Source of the DNA: Flavobacterium pectinovorum | GTDB lineage: Bacteria > Bacteroidota > Bacteroidia > Flavobacteriales > Flavobacteriaceae | Reading direction: 5' to 3' | DNA: 64,000 nt | Assembly: GCF_006438875.1 (NCBI RefSeq) | Contig: NZ_RCZH01000025.1 | Span: 1,945 to 65,944, forward strand | Part shown: positions 11,000-19,187 of the stretch, piece after piece | Position numbering within the stretch: the first letter of the stretch is position 1 | Layout of the letters: every line of letters starts with the position of its first letter | Program-made: the position numbers and the translations under genes | Notes under the pieces: generated by a model | Seen by the model: the letters and a program-made list of their open reading frames with translations, nothing else | Database searches by the model: none | Told to the model about the DNA's origin: nothing

Positions 11000-11045
11000 T
11001 AAAAAATCTTATTTAAATTTGGGTTTTATTTCATAAATTAATAAA

Positions 11046-12014
11046 ATGAATAAAACCCATTTTTTTTTGTTGCTATTACCATTTGTGCTGATTTCGTGTT
11101 TTAAAAGCGAAAGACAATCCCAGCCTGTATCCGGTAAAACAAATACAATTTCTATAATCATAGACGACCAGTTATGGTATGGAGAAGTGGGCGATACCAT
11201 TAGAAATAAATTTGCCTCGCCGGTTTGGGGACTTACCCAGGAAGAACCACTATTTACAATCAATCAATATCCGGCTAAATTACTCGAAGGTTTTGTTACC
11301 GATAGCCGAAGTATTATAGTGGTCAAAAAAGCAGCCACTGACAAATTCGAGATTATTAGAAGTAAAGCATTACCACACAATACATTTCGTATTTACGGAA
11401 AATCCGTAGATGATATAATTTGTAGTATCGAATTGAATTCGGCACAAATTATAAAAATCATTAGAGATGCTGAGATTCAGAAAATTCAGGAAGATAACAG
11501 CAAGTCATTACTACATCCCGCTGTGATCAAGAATAAATTTCATATCGACATACAGATTCCAACAGGATATGAATACATGTTGCACAAAAAGAACTTTATT
11601 TGGCTGAAAAAAGACATTATCAGCGGAAACACGAGTTTGCTTATTTATCAAATTCCCCTTCACGATTTTAAAACCGGTTCTAACGTAGTTGGAAGTATCA
11701 TCAAAATGAGAGATTCAGTAGGTTATTATATCAAAGGCCGAGAACCCAATACAAGAATGATTACCGGAGAAGCTTATGCGCCTTATTTTTCGACCACAGA
11801 ATTAGACGGAAAAAAAGCTTTTGAAACTAAAGGAAGCTGGGAACTAAAAAACGATTTTATGGCAGGTCCGTTTATAAATTATGCCATTGTAGACAAAACT
11901 TACAATAGAATATTAGTCATCGAAGGATTTTGTTATTCACCTTCAAACGAAGAACGAGATTTGATGCTGGATCTTGAAGCGATAATAAAATCAGTCAAAA
12001 TTGATAAAAGGTAA
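11046..12014 (+). CDS. DUF4837 family lipoprotein
   Basis: A 322-residue protein beginning with a lipoprotein signal (hydrophobic run, then LISC around residues 16-19), so it should be lipid-anchored in the cell envelope. The body, with IIIDDQLWYGEVGD, a conserved tryptophan-rich start and paired domains of about 130 residues, matches what I recall as DUF4837, a Bacteroidota family of unknown function. It follows the lytic transglycosylase by 46 bases on the same strand and could be co-transcribed, but no function is known. The family name is from memory of its sequence pattern and is moderately sure. Confidence 0.75.
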   Translation: MNKTHFFLLLLPFVLISCFKSERQSQPVSGKTNTISIIIDDQLWYGEVGDTIRNKFASPVWGLTQEEPLFTINQYPAKLLEGFVTDSRSIIVVKKAATDKFEIIRSKALPHNTFRIYGKSVDDIICSIELNSAQIIKIIRDAEIQKIQEDNSKSLLHPAVIKNKFHIDIQIPTGYEYMLHKKNFIWLKKDIISGNTSLLIYQIPLHDFKTGSNVVGSIIKMRDSVGYYIKGREPNTRMITGEAYAPYFSTTELDGKKAFETKGSWELKNDFMAGPFINYAIVDKTYNRILVIEGFCYSPSNEERDLMLDLEAIIKSVKIDKR

Positions 12015-12065
12015 TTTGGGAAATTTTTCATAATTTTGTTTTAATAATCATTAAATCAGTTAATT

Positions 12066-12707
12066 ATGAAAAATTTTTATATCACACTATCAATGTTAGC
12101 ATTGTGTTTTGTTTCATGTAAAAAAGATGTAAAAGCTGACACTGAAACGACAAAAGTTTCAGATAGTGTTAAAACAGAAGAACCAATTGCCGAACAACCT
12201 TTAGATTCGGCAGCACAAATGAAGGCGTGGACGGCATATGCCACACCGGGAAATCCACACAAAATGATGGCAGATGAAACCGGAACCTGGAACTGCGATA
12301 TGACTTTTTGGTCAGAAGCCAATGGAAAACCTGAAAAAGCATCTTCGACAGCAAATATCAAAATGATACTTGGCGGTCGTTATCAGGAAGCTAATTACCA
12401 AGGTAAGATGATGGGACAGCCATTTGAAGGAAAAAGCACATTAGCCTACAATAATGCCAGTAAAGAATATACCACCACATTTATTGACAATATGGGAACA
12501 GGTATGATGGTTGCCACTGGTAAATATGATAACAAAACGAAAAGCATGGAATTCAAAGGCGAAGTAGTAAGTCCGTTAAACGGAAAAAAAGCACCTTTCA
12601 GAGAAATCTATACTATTGTAGATGCAACAACCCGCAAAATGGAAATGTTTGATACCAAGAACGGATCAGAATATAAGAGTATGGAAATCATAATGAAGAA
12701 AAAATAA
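12066..12707 (+). CDS. DUF1579-like lipoprotein
   Basis: A 213-residue protein with a lipoprotein signal (FVSC near residue 17) and an acidic, threonine-rich linker. The C-terminal domain of about 150 residues contains HKMMADETGTWNCDMTFW, GGRYQEANYQG and a FIDNMGTGMM segment. This pattern resembles DUF1579, a lipocalin-like beta-barrel of unknown ligand. The lipid anchor suggests an envelope location. A strong terminator follows the gene 27 bases after the stop, ending the plus-strand cluster that starts with the transglycosylase. Confidence 0.7.
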   Translation: MKNFYITLSMLALCFVSCKKDVKADTETTKVSDSVKTEEPIAEQPLDSAAQMKAWTAYATPGNPHKMMADETGTWNCDMTFWSEANGKPEKASSTANIKMILGGRYQEANYQGKMMGQPFEGKSTLAYNNASKEYTTTFIDNMGTGMMVATGKYDNKTKSMEFKGEVVSPLNGKKAPFREIYTIVDATTRKMEMFDTKNGSEYKSMEIIMKKK

Positions 12708-12734
12708 TCGGAAGATTAAATTCTTCGATGAAAC

Positions 12735-12767
12735 AAAAACTGACTATATCTAGTAGTCAGTTTTTTT
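12735..12767 (+). terminator. Rho-independent terminator after the DUF1579-like gene
   Basis: An inverted repeat with arms AAAACTGACTA and TAGTCAGTTTT around a 7-base loop is followed by a run of T. It lies 27 bases after the stop codon. Confidence 0.85.
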
Positions 12768-12843
12768 GTTTATATCTGATAAATCCTCGTATTAGTAAGT
12801 TTTTTGAATTAATTTAGTGCCCATAAAGTCAACAACAGTAATA

Positions 12844-13290
12844 ATGGAATTAAAATGGAAAATAAAGCCGTTTGAAGCGCTAACGGTTCATGAGTTATAT
12901 GATTTGCTTAAACTACGAAGTGAGATCTTTGTACTGGAGCAAAATTGCGTTTATTTAGACCTTGACGGCAAAGACAAGAAAGCATTACACTTAATTGGAG
13001 AATATGATGGCAAAGTAGTGGCGTACTCCCGAATTTTTGATGCAGGAATTAGTTTTGATAACGCATCTATAGGAAGAGTTGTAGTTGATGCCAATTACAG
13101 AGATAAAAAATGGGGACACGATTTAATGCGCGAAGCGATTGCGGGAATAAAAACACATTTTGATAAAGACGCAATCACGATTGGAGCACAATTGTATTTG
13201 AAGAAATTTTACGAAAGTCACGGATTTGTTCAATCCAGCGAAATGTATCTGGAAGATGATATTGAGCATATAGAGATGATTCGCGGATAA
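12844..13290 (+). CDS. elaA: ElaA-type GNAT acetyltransferase
   Basis: A 148-residue GNAT-fold protein. LRSEIFVLEQNCVYLDLDG near the N-terminus, HLIGEYDG, GRVVVDANYRDKKWGHDLM (the acetyl-CoA loop) and AQLYLKKFYESHGF are the marks of the ElaA subfamily. Its acceptor substrate is not known. I chose the ATG at 12844 over an upstream in-frame GTG at 12817 because family members begin at this point. It is bracketed by strong terminators on both sides and so is a single-gene unit. Confidence 0.85.
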   Translation: MELKWKIKPFEALTVHELYDLLKLRSEIFVLEQNCVYLDLDGKDKKALHLIGEYDGKVVAYSRIFDAGISFDNASIGRVVVDANYRDKKWGHDLMREAIAGIKTHFDKDAITIGAQLYLKKFYESHGFVQSSEMYLEDDIEHIEMIRG

Positions 13291-13361
13291 TTTTCCTTTA
13301 GAAAAACATATCAAAAACATATCTGTAAAATCATTTTTTATTTGATTCTACAACGCTTCAG

Positions 13362-13394
13362 ACCTTTATCTGCTTTTGCAGATAAAGGTTTTTT
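13362..13394 (+). terminator. Strong rho-independent terminator
   Basis: A perfect 12-bp stem, ACCTTTATCTGC with its complement, around a TTTT loop and followed by five T. It lies 71 bases downstream of the acetyltransferase gene. Confidence 0.9.
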
Positions 13395-13449
13395 CATTTA
13401 ATCAGTTTTGAATTACATTTTTAATTATTTTAGAAGAAAAAAATTAACT

Positions 13450-14007
13450 ATGAAAAAACTTCTTCTATTCATTTTCGTTTTAACGATATCACTTCCAACT
13501 TCTAGTCAAAACAAACTTAAAGTTGGTGAAAAAGCTCCAAAACTTAATATCACTGATTATCTTCAAAATGTTCCAAAAGATAAAAGTCTCGAAAACAAAT
13601 ATATTTTGCTGGAATTTTGGGCAACGTGGTGCCAAACCTGTCTGGAAGAAGTACCAAATCTAAATAAAACCCAAGAACGATTCAAAGACAGAAAAGATTT
13701 TGTTTTTGTTTCGATTACAGATGAATCCCCGGCAAAAACGAAGAAAACATTAGAAAGAGTAAAGTTTAATTCGATTGTAGTAAGCGATCAGACAAAACAG
13801 GCTTTAAATGATTTTGTTGTTGACGATGCTTATGGAGGATTTGCTTTACCAAAGACAGTTTTGATCGATAATAAAGGAATCGTAAGATGGATTGGAAAAC
13901 CTTATACAATAAACGATGTTGTAATTAATAAATTTTTGGAAGGAATAGAAATTCTGGAATCTGATAGCGCGGTTTTAAACAGACCTGCAGAACCAACTTT
14001 CAAATAA
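13450..14007 (+). CDS. TlpA-like thioredoxin-fold protein, exported
   Basis: A protein of about 185 residues with an N-terminal signal peptide (MKKLLLFIFVLTISLPTSSQ) and a thioredoxin fold. The redox motif is FWATWCQTC near residue 57, and the cis-proline loop is FALPKTVLID near residue 136. The CxxC dipeptide is QT rather than the GP of thioredoxin, so the redox potential may differ. Such proteins act on disulfides or as peroxidase-like reductants in the periplasm. The ATG at 13450 was chosen for its signal peptide; an earlier in-frame ATG at 13408 would add 14 charged residues. It seems to be monocistronic. Confidence 0.85.
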   Translation: MKKLLLFIFVLTISLPTSSQNKLKVGEKAPKLNITDYLQNVPKDKSLENKYILLEFWATWCQTCLEEVPNLNKTQERFKDRKDFVFVSITDESPAKTKKTLERVKFNSIVVSDQTKQALNDFVVDDAYGGFALPKTVLIDNKGIVRWIGKPYTINDVVINKFLEGIEILESDSAVLNRPAEPTFK

Positions 14008-14020
14008 ATAATTTTAGATG

Positions 14021-14042
14021 AGTACTCTATATAAAGAGTACT
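14021..14042. terminator. Short inverted repeat after the TlpA-like gene
   Basis: AGTACTCT and AGAGTACT form an 8-bp stem with a 6-base loop, 13 bases after the stop. Only three T follow on the plus strand, so terminator function is uncertain. Confidence 0.4.
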
Positions 14043-14203
14043 TTAATGATTATTAAAAAATTGTTAATGTAGTGATGTTGCGATAAAGCAACCGTTTTTT
14101 ATTTTTAGATATAAAATGTTTAAATGTAATTGATTACTAGTTATGTTTAGAGTAAAACTTTAAGTAAAAAAGTACTAGTGTCTTCAACTTTGTGAAATAT
14201 ACT

Positions 14204-15007
14204 CTAAACTTTTGTTATCACAAATTCAACACGGCGATCTAAAGCATCGCCTTTTTTTAGCGGATATTTATTGCCGCAACCCAGATAAGTCATACGGCTT
14301 TTTGAGACTTTTTTAGAAATCAGATAATAGAAAACGGTTTTGGCGCGGTTCCAGGAAAGCCTTCTTTCTTTGGTATCCCTGTCTATTGCGTCGCTATATA
14401 TTTCCGGAGTGCAGCAAACGTGACCTCTAATTTCAAATTGATAATTTCTTTTCTGAAGTAGTTTTTCTGCGATTTTATCTAATTCTTTTTTTGAATCATT
14501 GGTTAGTTTTGAACTTCCAAGATCAAACAAAATACTATCAAGATAGATTTTATCACCAACTTTTAAATCATTTCTAAGGGAATTATAAATTCCTTTACCA
14601 AAACTGTTTCTTTTTACAACAATCAAATCAACGCGACGGTTTTTGGATCTTGTTTCGTGAAGATTTTCGACAGTATCAGGACGTACCACCACGCGCCCTT
14701 TTCCTTCCAGAATCACAATGCGGCTTTGATTAAAGCCTTTTGAAATTAATAGTTCCTGAATAGTATTGACACGGTTATTTGATAAACGGAAGTTATATTC
14801 GTCATTACCGCGATCGTCGCAGTATCCATAAATCTGTATTGACTCTACTTTTGAAGTGTCAATAGTTTTAATGAAATTAGTTACAACTTCGGTTTGCTGA
14901 TTCGTAAGATCATACTTGTCGAAATCAAAATAAATAGTTTCGATAGGTTTTTGCTGTGCCGATAAATTGTAAATAATAAACAGAAATAGGGCTCTACAAA
15001 TCTTCAT
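14204..15007 (-). CDS. Exported protein with two OmpA-like domains
   Basis: A 267-residue protein with a short signal sequence (to about residue 17) and two consecutive OmpA C-terminal-like domains and little else. Domain 1 (about 22-130) has IYFDFDKYDLTNQQ, YGYCDDRGN and LSNNRV. Domain 2 (about 150-265) has ILFDLGSSKLTNDSKKEL, IRGHVCC, LSWNRAKTV and RRVEFVI. OmpA domains bind peptidoglycan, but here there is no membrane barrel, so this may be a soluble periplasmic or lipid-free envelope linker. Domain 2 carries an unusual CC pair. It lies 7 bases after the S41 protease gene and probably belongs to the rnpA-DUF4349-protease run. Confidence 0.85.
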   Translation of the reverse strand: MKICRALFLFIIYNLSAQQKPIETIYFDFDKYDLTNQQTEVVTNFIKTIDTSKVESIQIYGYCDDRGNDEYNFRLSNNRVNTIQELLISKGFNQSRIVILEGKGRVVVRPDTVENLHETRSKNRRVDLIVVKRNSFGKGIYNSLRNDLKVGDKIYLDSILFDLGSSKLTNDSKKELDKIAEKLLQKRNYQFEIRGHVCCTPEIYSDAIDRDTKERRLSWNRAKTVFYYLISKKVSKSRMTYLGCGNKYPLKKGDALDRRVEFVITKV

Positions 15008-15014
15008 TATGTTT

Positions 15015-16652
15015 TTACATTTTTAAAATCGTCTTGTACTCAGTTTGATTATTTAAAACGTTTACTGCTCTTTTAATTTCCGAATTATTTTTGATGTAAT
15101 ATTGATACAAACCTTCCTGATATTGGTATCTTTTGATAAGTTCTTCCTGAATCAGGTTTCTAATTTCTTTTTGATTTTTGTCTAACAATGTAGTCTCGCT
15201 TTTTTCAAGAGCGTTTAGTAATTGTTGATATTCCGGCGCAATCGTTTCGTCTATTTTTTCAGTTTTGGCTGCAGCCAAAGTGTTTTTCAAAGCAACTTCA
15301 GTGTCCGTATCAAAAGTTATTTTGTTGGTTTTCAGATATTGTTTGAAAGTAGAATAATCAGCATCCGTAACCGTTGGAATCTTATCGCCTAAATTTGGAT
15401 TTTTGTAATAATATGAGGTTGCGTAATCAAAGATTCCGTCATTTTTTAATAATGCAGTTGTAATAGGACTCATCTTAGCTTCGTCCAATTCGATATCTGG
15501 CAAAACACCTCCACCATCGTAAACCGTTCTTCCTTTTCTGGTTTTAAAAGCATTAAAGTTTTTAGCATCTGTTTTTTGAGCAACACCATTTTTGTCTTTA
15601 TGAGCATAATCCAAAGCCTGAATACAACGACCGGAAGGCGTATAATAACGGGAAATAGTTACTTTTAGTTGAGTTCCGTAAGTCAAATCAACAGAACGCT
15701 GCACCAGTCCTTTACCAAAACTACGACTTCCTAAAATTACCGCGCGATCTAAATCCTGCAAAGCTCCCGAAACAATTTCAGATGCAGAAGCACTTCGTCC
15801 GTTCACTAAAATTGCCAACGGAATTTGAGTATCTACCGGCTCTTTGTTCGTTTTATACGTATTATTGTGTTTTTCGATTCTTGATTTTGTAGTTACAATA
15901 ACCTCATTTTTGGGAACAAATAAATTACAAATATCAATTGCCTCATTTAGTAAACCTCCCGGATTTCCTCTCAAATCAAGGACAATTTGAGTAGCTCCAT
16001 CAGCTTTTAGTTTCTCAAGCGCGTCTTTTACTTCATTGGATGCCTTTCGGCTAAAGTGTGCCAAAACAATATAACCCGTTTTCTCATCGATTTTTCCGAA
16101 GAATGGAACCGATTTAATATCAACTTCATCCAAAACCAATTCGGTTGTGAAAGTTTTGCCTTGACGAATGTATTTTATGCTGATTTTTGTGTTTTTTGTT
16201 CCCTTCAATAATTGCGACGCATCATCTTTAAAATCAGCAATTAAAACGTCTCCAATCTGAATAATTTCATCGCCGGCTTTTAATCCGGCTTTATCGGCAG
16301 GATAATTTTTATAAGGCTCACGAACAATCAAACGATCTTTCTTTCTGGCGATCATGGCACCAATTCCGGTATATTCGCCAGTATTGTTAATCTTGAAGTT
16401 TACAACATCCTGCTCATTAAAGTAAACCGTATATGGATCTAAACTTCCCAACATGCTTTTAATCGCCTTATCCATCAAATCACCCGGATTCGTTTCATCG
16501 ACATAATTGGTATTTACCGCTTTGAATAATGTCGTGAAAATCTCTATTTGTTTCGCAATCTCAAAGAAATCATCTTTGAAACTGGCTCCAACAAATAAAA
16601 ATCCAGCTGCAACGGTTGGAATAATGAACTTCTTTTTGAAATAAGGATACAT
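15015..16652 (-). CDS. C-terminal processing protease, S41 family
   Basis: A 545-residue protease with an N-terminal membrane anchor or signal (IPTVAAGFLFVGASF), a PDZ domain near residues 85-165 (GIGAMIARKKDR, DKAGLKAGDEIIQIGD) and an S41 catalytic core. The core contains LDLRGNPGGLL, NGRSASASEIV with the presumed catalytic serine near residue 290, and GSRSFGKGLVQ with the catalytic lysine. These enzymes trim protein C-termini in the periplasm. The gene lies 2 bases from the upstream DUF4349 gene and 7 bases from the downstream OmpA-domain gene, so it is in an operon. Confidence 0.95.
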   Translation of the reverse strand: MYPYFKKKFIIPTVAAGFLFVGASFKDDFFEIAKQIEIFTTLFKAVNTNYVDETNPGDLMDKAIKSMLGSLDPYTVYFNEQDVVNFKINNTGEYTGIGAMIARKKDRLIVREPYKNYPADKAGLKAGDEIIQIGDVLIADFKDDASQLLKGTKNTKISIKYIRQGKTFTTELVLDEVDIKSVPFFGKIDEKTGYIVLAHFSRKASNEVKDALEKLKADGATQIVLDLRGNPGGLLNEAIDICNLFVPKNEVIVTTKSRIEKHNNTYKTNKEPVDTQIPLAILVNGRSASASEIVSGALQDLDRAVILGSRSFGKGLVQRSVDLTYGTQLKVTISRYYTPSGRCIQALDYAHKDKNGVAQKTDAKNFNAFKTRKGRTVYDGGGVLPDIELDEAKMSPITTALLKNDGIFDYATSYYYKNPNLGDKIPTVTDADYSTFKQYLKTNKITFDTDTEVALKNTLAAAKTEKIDETIAPEYQQLLNALEKSETTLLDKNQKEIRNLIQEELIKRYQYQEGLYQYYIKNNSEIKRAVNVLNNQTEYKTILKM

Positions 16653-16654
16653 GA

Positions 16655-17458
16655 TTATATTTTTTTTCTTTTAAATCTTTTTCTAATAAAATAGGCAAGT
16701 ACGCAAATTAAAATAATAAACGGCCAAACACTAATAAGGGAGAGTAAAAAATCTGACAAACTAAAGAATCCGGACTGAATGGAGTTCCAGATTTTTGATC
16801 CGTATGAAATTTTCACGCCTTCTTTTTGAGCAATAGTTTTGTAGAATTCAATTGTAACAGTACTTTCAGAAACCCGGCTTTCTAAGTATTTTAGCTGACC
16901 TTGTTTCGCTTCAATTTCTTCTCTAATAGCTGAGATCTGTTTTTCAATTTCAAGAATCTCACTTACTTTAGTCGCTTTTTTTAATATTTCGATATAACGC
17001 TCTTCGAGTTTACGTTTTGTGTTTAACCTCGAAGTTAAGTCAATATATTCTTCTGTAACATTTTGAGACGAAATGTTCTTTTCGTCAAAATAAGAAACAC
17101 CTTTGGATATGGATTCTAAAAATGCGTCAAAGTTTTGACTCGGAATGCGTATAGTAAGTCTTCTGGTGATTGTGCGATAATCTTTTTCCTGAGAATCACT
17201 TTGAACACTTGCCTTGTTCGCAGTAATAGCAGTTTTAATTTGATTATAAGTGCTTTCTAAATCATCAGTTTCAAATTTAAGATAAGCTTCTTTAATTATT
17301 TTTTGAGATATTACATCATTTTTATCTTCATTTGGTTGGCTCGGTGATGAAACTCTAATCTCTGAAACGGCATCGTTTGATACATCAGCACTTCCAACTT
17401 GTTTTTCACAACTGGATAAGGTCAGAACAGCAAAGAATAAAAGGAAAAATTGTCGCAT
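16655..17458 (-). CDS. DUF4349 family lipoprotein with a C-terminal membrane helix
   Basis: A 267-residue protein with a lipoprotein signal (LTLSSC near residue 17), a coiled-coil-like central region rich in K, E and Q, and a hydrophobic helix near residues 235-258 followed by a basic tail. RRLTIRIPSQNFDAFLESIS and the helical segment KKATKVSEILEIEKQIS match DUF4349, a family of unknown function. The double anchoring (lipid at one end, helix at the other) suggests it sits at the inner membrane. It is 2 bases from the S41 protease and 72 bases after rnpA. Confidence 0.8.
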   Translation of the reverse strand: MRQFFLLFFAVLTLSSCEKQVGSADVSNDAVSEIRVSSPSQPNEDKNDVISQKIIKEAYLKFETDDLESTYNQIKTAITANKASVQSDSQEKDYRTITRRLTIRIPSQNFDAFLESISKGVSYFDEKNISSQNVTEEYIDLTSRLNTKRKLEERYIEILKKATKVSEILEIEKQISAIREEIEAKQGQLKYLESRVSESTVTIEFYKTIAQKEGVKISYGSKIWNSIQSGFFSLSDFLLSLISVWPFIILICVLAYFIRKRFKRKKI

Positions 17459-17530
17459 AAATATTTCAAATTAAAGCTAAAACTACAATTTTTTTATAAT
17501 TTTTCGTATAATTTGATAAATAAAGTTGCT

Positions 17531-17944
17531 TTATGAAGTCTGCGGCTCTGTTTTGGTTTCAGAATCCGGGCTTTTATTTACCTGAGACAAGAATTTCTCA
17601 AACAACTGAATCGTTTTGGTATTGATTTCTTCGTAGGATAATCTGTCTTTTGTCTGATAAAAAAACATAATAGTATAAGGTTCCTGAATATTGTCTAAAA
17701 GTAAATGTTTGTTTAGACGGTAGGTTTCTCTCAAAACACGTTTAAAATAATTACGATCGACGGCTTTTTTAAAGTATTTTTTAGAAACAGAAACGCCCAT
17801 TTTGATTTTTTCTTCCGGATTTCCTTCCGCTTGACGGTAAACCAAACGCAACGGATATTTAGAAACCGATTTACCTTCAGAAAACAGTAAATCAATTGTT
17901 GTCTTGCTCTTTAGGCGTTCATTTTTAGGGTAAGTGAAGTTCAT
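17531..17944 (-). CDS. rnpA: Ribonuclease P protein component
   Basis: A 137-residue basic protein with the RnpA signature: FTYPKNERLKSKTTIDLLF at the start and VSKKYFKKAVDRNYFKRVLR in the middle, which corresponds to the RNR motif that contacts the RNase P RNA. With that RNA it removes 5' leaders from tRNA precursors. The start ATGAACTT is itself the edge of a perfect 51-bp repeat whose second copy lies 1,144 bases away on the far side of the zeta-like cassette. The native promoter was therefore separated from the gene and regenerated by the duplication. Confidence 0.96.
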   Translation of the reverse strand: MNFTYPKNERLKSKTTIDLLFSEGKSVSKYPLRLVYRQAEGNPEEKIKMGVSVSKKYFKKAVDRNYFKRVLRETYRLNKHLLLDNIQEPYTIMFFYQTKDRLSYEEINTKTIQLFEKFLSQVNKSPDSETKTEPQTS

Positions 17945-17987
17945 TTAATTCAGAAAAAATTTGCAATTTCAGGGACAAAGGTACAAT
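17937..17987. repeat. 51-bp direct repeat, copy A (rnpA start and upstream region)
   Basis: Identical over 51 bases to copy B at 19081-19131, in the same orientation. It holds the first 8 bases of rnpA, the 43 bases upstream of it and, on the minus strand, a TACCTTTG -7 element at 17976-17983. It marks one edge of the two-gene cassette. Confidence 0.97.
17976..17983 (-). promoter_or_regulatory. rnpA -7 promoter element (copy A)
   Basis: TACCTTTG on the minus strand fits TAnnTTTG, 32 bases before the rnpA start codon. The region where a -33 element should lie belongs to the inserted cassette, and no TTG is seen there. Confidence 0.5.
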
Positions 17988-17995
17988 AGCCGTGT

Positions 17996-18748
17996 TTATA
18001 TGAAGTGATTTAATACAAATTCTTTAAACCAATTCGGAAAATCTTCTTCATTTATATGAAGTTTTAGTGATTTGCCATCATTTATTTCAGCAATTAAAAT
18101 GAGTCTTTCACCTGAATTATCAAAGAGATAGCTTTTATTTGAAATTTCTATTGCTGGAAATAAATTATTTAGAGTTCTTGTATATCTGTTTTTTATAATT
18201 TCACTGTCAACAGCATGTCCACCTTTCTGAACTCTGTTTTCAACACGAGAGATGTTTACTTCAGGATCATCTATGCATACAAAATACAAGTATGAAGTGT
18301 AGCCTAAAGAATTTGCTTCGGTGATATCTTCTAATTTTGAAACATGACTCATAACAGTTTCAAAGCAAAAGCCTTTATTCTCTTTAAGAAGTTTTTCTCT
18401 TAAAAAAGAGGAGATTAGTGAGCCTTCATAACTATTGGGATTCTTTGAAAGTGATAATATAAAGTTTTCTTTTATCTCAAGAGCTATTTGAAATCCTTTT
18501 TCGTTGGCAGTTTCTATTAAAGTTTTTGTGTTTTCTTTTTTGTAAAAACTTAGTAACTCTTCCTGAGATGATTTTATATCATAAGAATCTAAATCTATTA
18601 AACCTTTAGTTTTTAAAATCTTTTCCAGATAATCTGCATTTATAAAATGCCCTGTATTGTAATTTTTCGAAAATTCTTCAAAGAGAGTGCTTTTTCCAGA
18701 GCCGTTTGGTCCGGCAAATATTCTCAGTCTTTTTTTTATTTCCTGCAT
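17996..18748 (-). CDS. Zeta-toxin-like P-loop kinase (COG4185 type)
   Basis: A 250-residue P-loop protein. Residues 9-21 hold a Walker A motif, FAGPNGSGKST. NADYLEKIL follows near residue 38, CFETVMSH near residue 118, and RVENRVQKGGHAVD followed by IIKNRYTRTLNNL near residues 155-180. This order is that of the zeta toxin and COG4185 family, enzymes that phosphorylate UDP-GlcNAc or related targets when not neutralised. Whether this one is toxic cannot be told from sequence. Its start overlaps the end of the small upstream gene by 13 bases, which suggests translational coupling as in a toxin-antitoxin pair. The pair lies between two 51-bp direct repeats, a sign of recent insertion. Confidence 0.8.
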   Translation of the reverse strand: MQEIKKRLRIFAGPNGSGKSTLFEEFSKNYNTGHFINADYLEKILKTKGLIDLDSYDIKSSQEELLSFYKKENTKTLIETANEKGFQIALEIKENFILSLSKNPNSYEGSLISSFLREKLLKENKGFCFETVMSHVSKLEDITEANSLGYTSYLYFVCIDDPEVNISRVENRVQKGGHAVDSEIIKNRYTRTLNNLFPAIEISNKSYLFDNSGERLILIAEINDGKSLKLHINEEDFPNWFKEFVLNHFI

Positions 18749-19005
18749 AAAACCATTCCTTTTTTCAAACCTTTCTCACTATCCTGTTTCTGCTGAAGAT
18801 CTCGAAGTATTTTAATTTCCCCGTTCGGAAGTTTTTCTATTATTTTTTTTCCTGAAATAGATTTTATAGTTAGTCCTAAAGCTTTAGATTCTCTAATGGC
18901 ATAACTTGAACTTCTTGAAGCAGATTTTATTAGGATATCTGTTTCATTAGTATTGAGTTTTTCTTTATGTTGCTTTATAACAAATCGTACTATCTTACTT
19001 TTCAT
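18736..19005 (-). CDS. Small putative antitoxin partner of the zeta-like protein
   Basis: An 89-residue basic protein that I cannot assign to a named family. It begins MKSKIVRFVIKQHKEKL. Near residues 43-70 it has a stretch resembling a short beta-hairpin (TIKSISGKKIIEKLPNGEIK) and it ends in a lysine-rich tail. Its position upstream of, and overlapping, the zeta-like kinase gene is that of an antitoxin. It has its own well-formed promoter inside the cassette. The antitoxin role is inferred from arrangement only. Confidence 0.65.
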   Translation of the reverse strand: MKSKIVRFVIKQHKEKLNTNETDILIKSASRSSSYAIRESKALGLTIKSISGKKIIEKLPNGEIKILRDLQQKQDSEKGLKKGMVLCRK

Positions 19006-19030
19006 GACTTTCTAAAAACAAGTTTATTGT

Positions 19031-19059
19031 CAAATTTACGACTTTTATCTGATTTTCAA
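19031..19059 (-). promoter_or_regulatory. Promoter of the two-gene zeta-like cassette
   Basis: On the minus strand TTG (19057-19059), an 18-base spacer and TAAATTTG (19031-19038) match the Bacteroidota consensus, 26 bases before the small gene's ATG. The whole promoter lies inside the repeat-bounded unit. Confidence 0.75.
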
Positions 19060-19080
19060 CCTTACTAATCTAGGCCAATA

Positions 19081-19131
19081 AAGTTCATTTAATTCAGAAA
19101 AAATTTGCAATTTCAGGGACAAAGGTACAAT
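19081..19131. repeat. 51-bp direct repeat, copy B (displaced rnpA start and promoter)
   Basis: Perfect copy of 17937-17987. On the minus strand it carries TACCTTTG (19120-19127) and ATGAACTT, the rnpA start. Translation from that start would stop after 7 codons (MNFIGLD). This copy abuts the acyltransferase leader and is probably the original rnpA upstream region. Confidence 0.97.
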
Positions 19132-19187
19132 TAAACAAGAAAAACGGTTATTGTTTTCAATTTTTATACCGCTAAAAATTTATTTAT

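Noticed and set aside
12077..12361. A 94-codon open frame on the minus strand
   Set aside because: Antisense to the DUF1579-like lipoprotein gene, without promoter or recognisable features.
17937..19131. Classical insertion sequence at rnpA
   Set aside because: No transposase gene, no terminal inverted repeats seen and the 51-bp duplication is much longer than normal IS target duplications.
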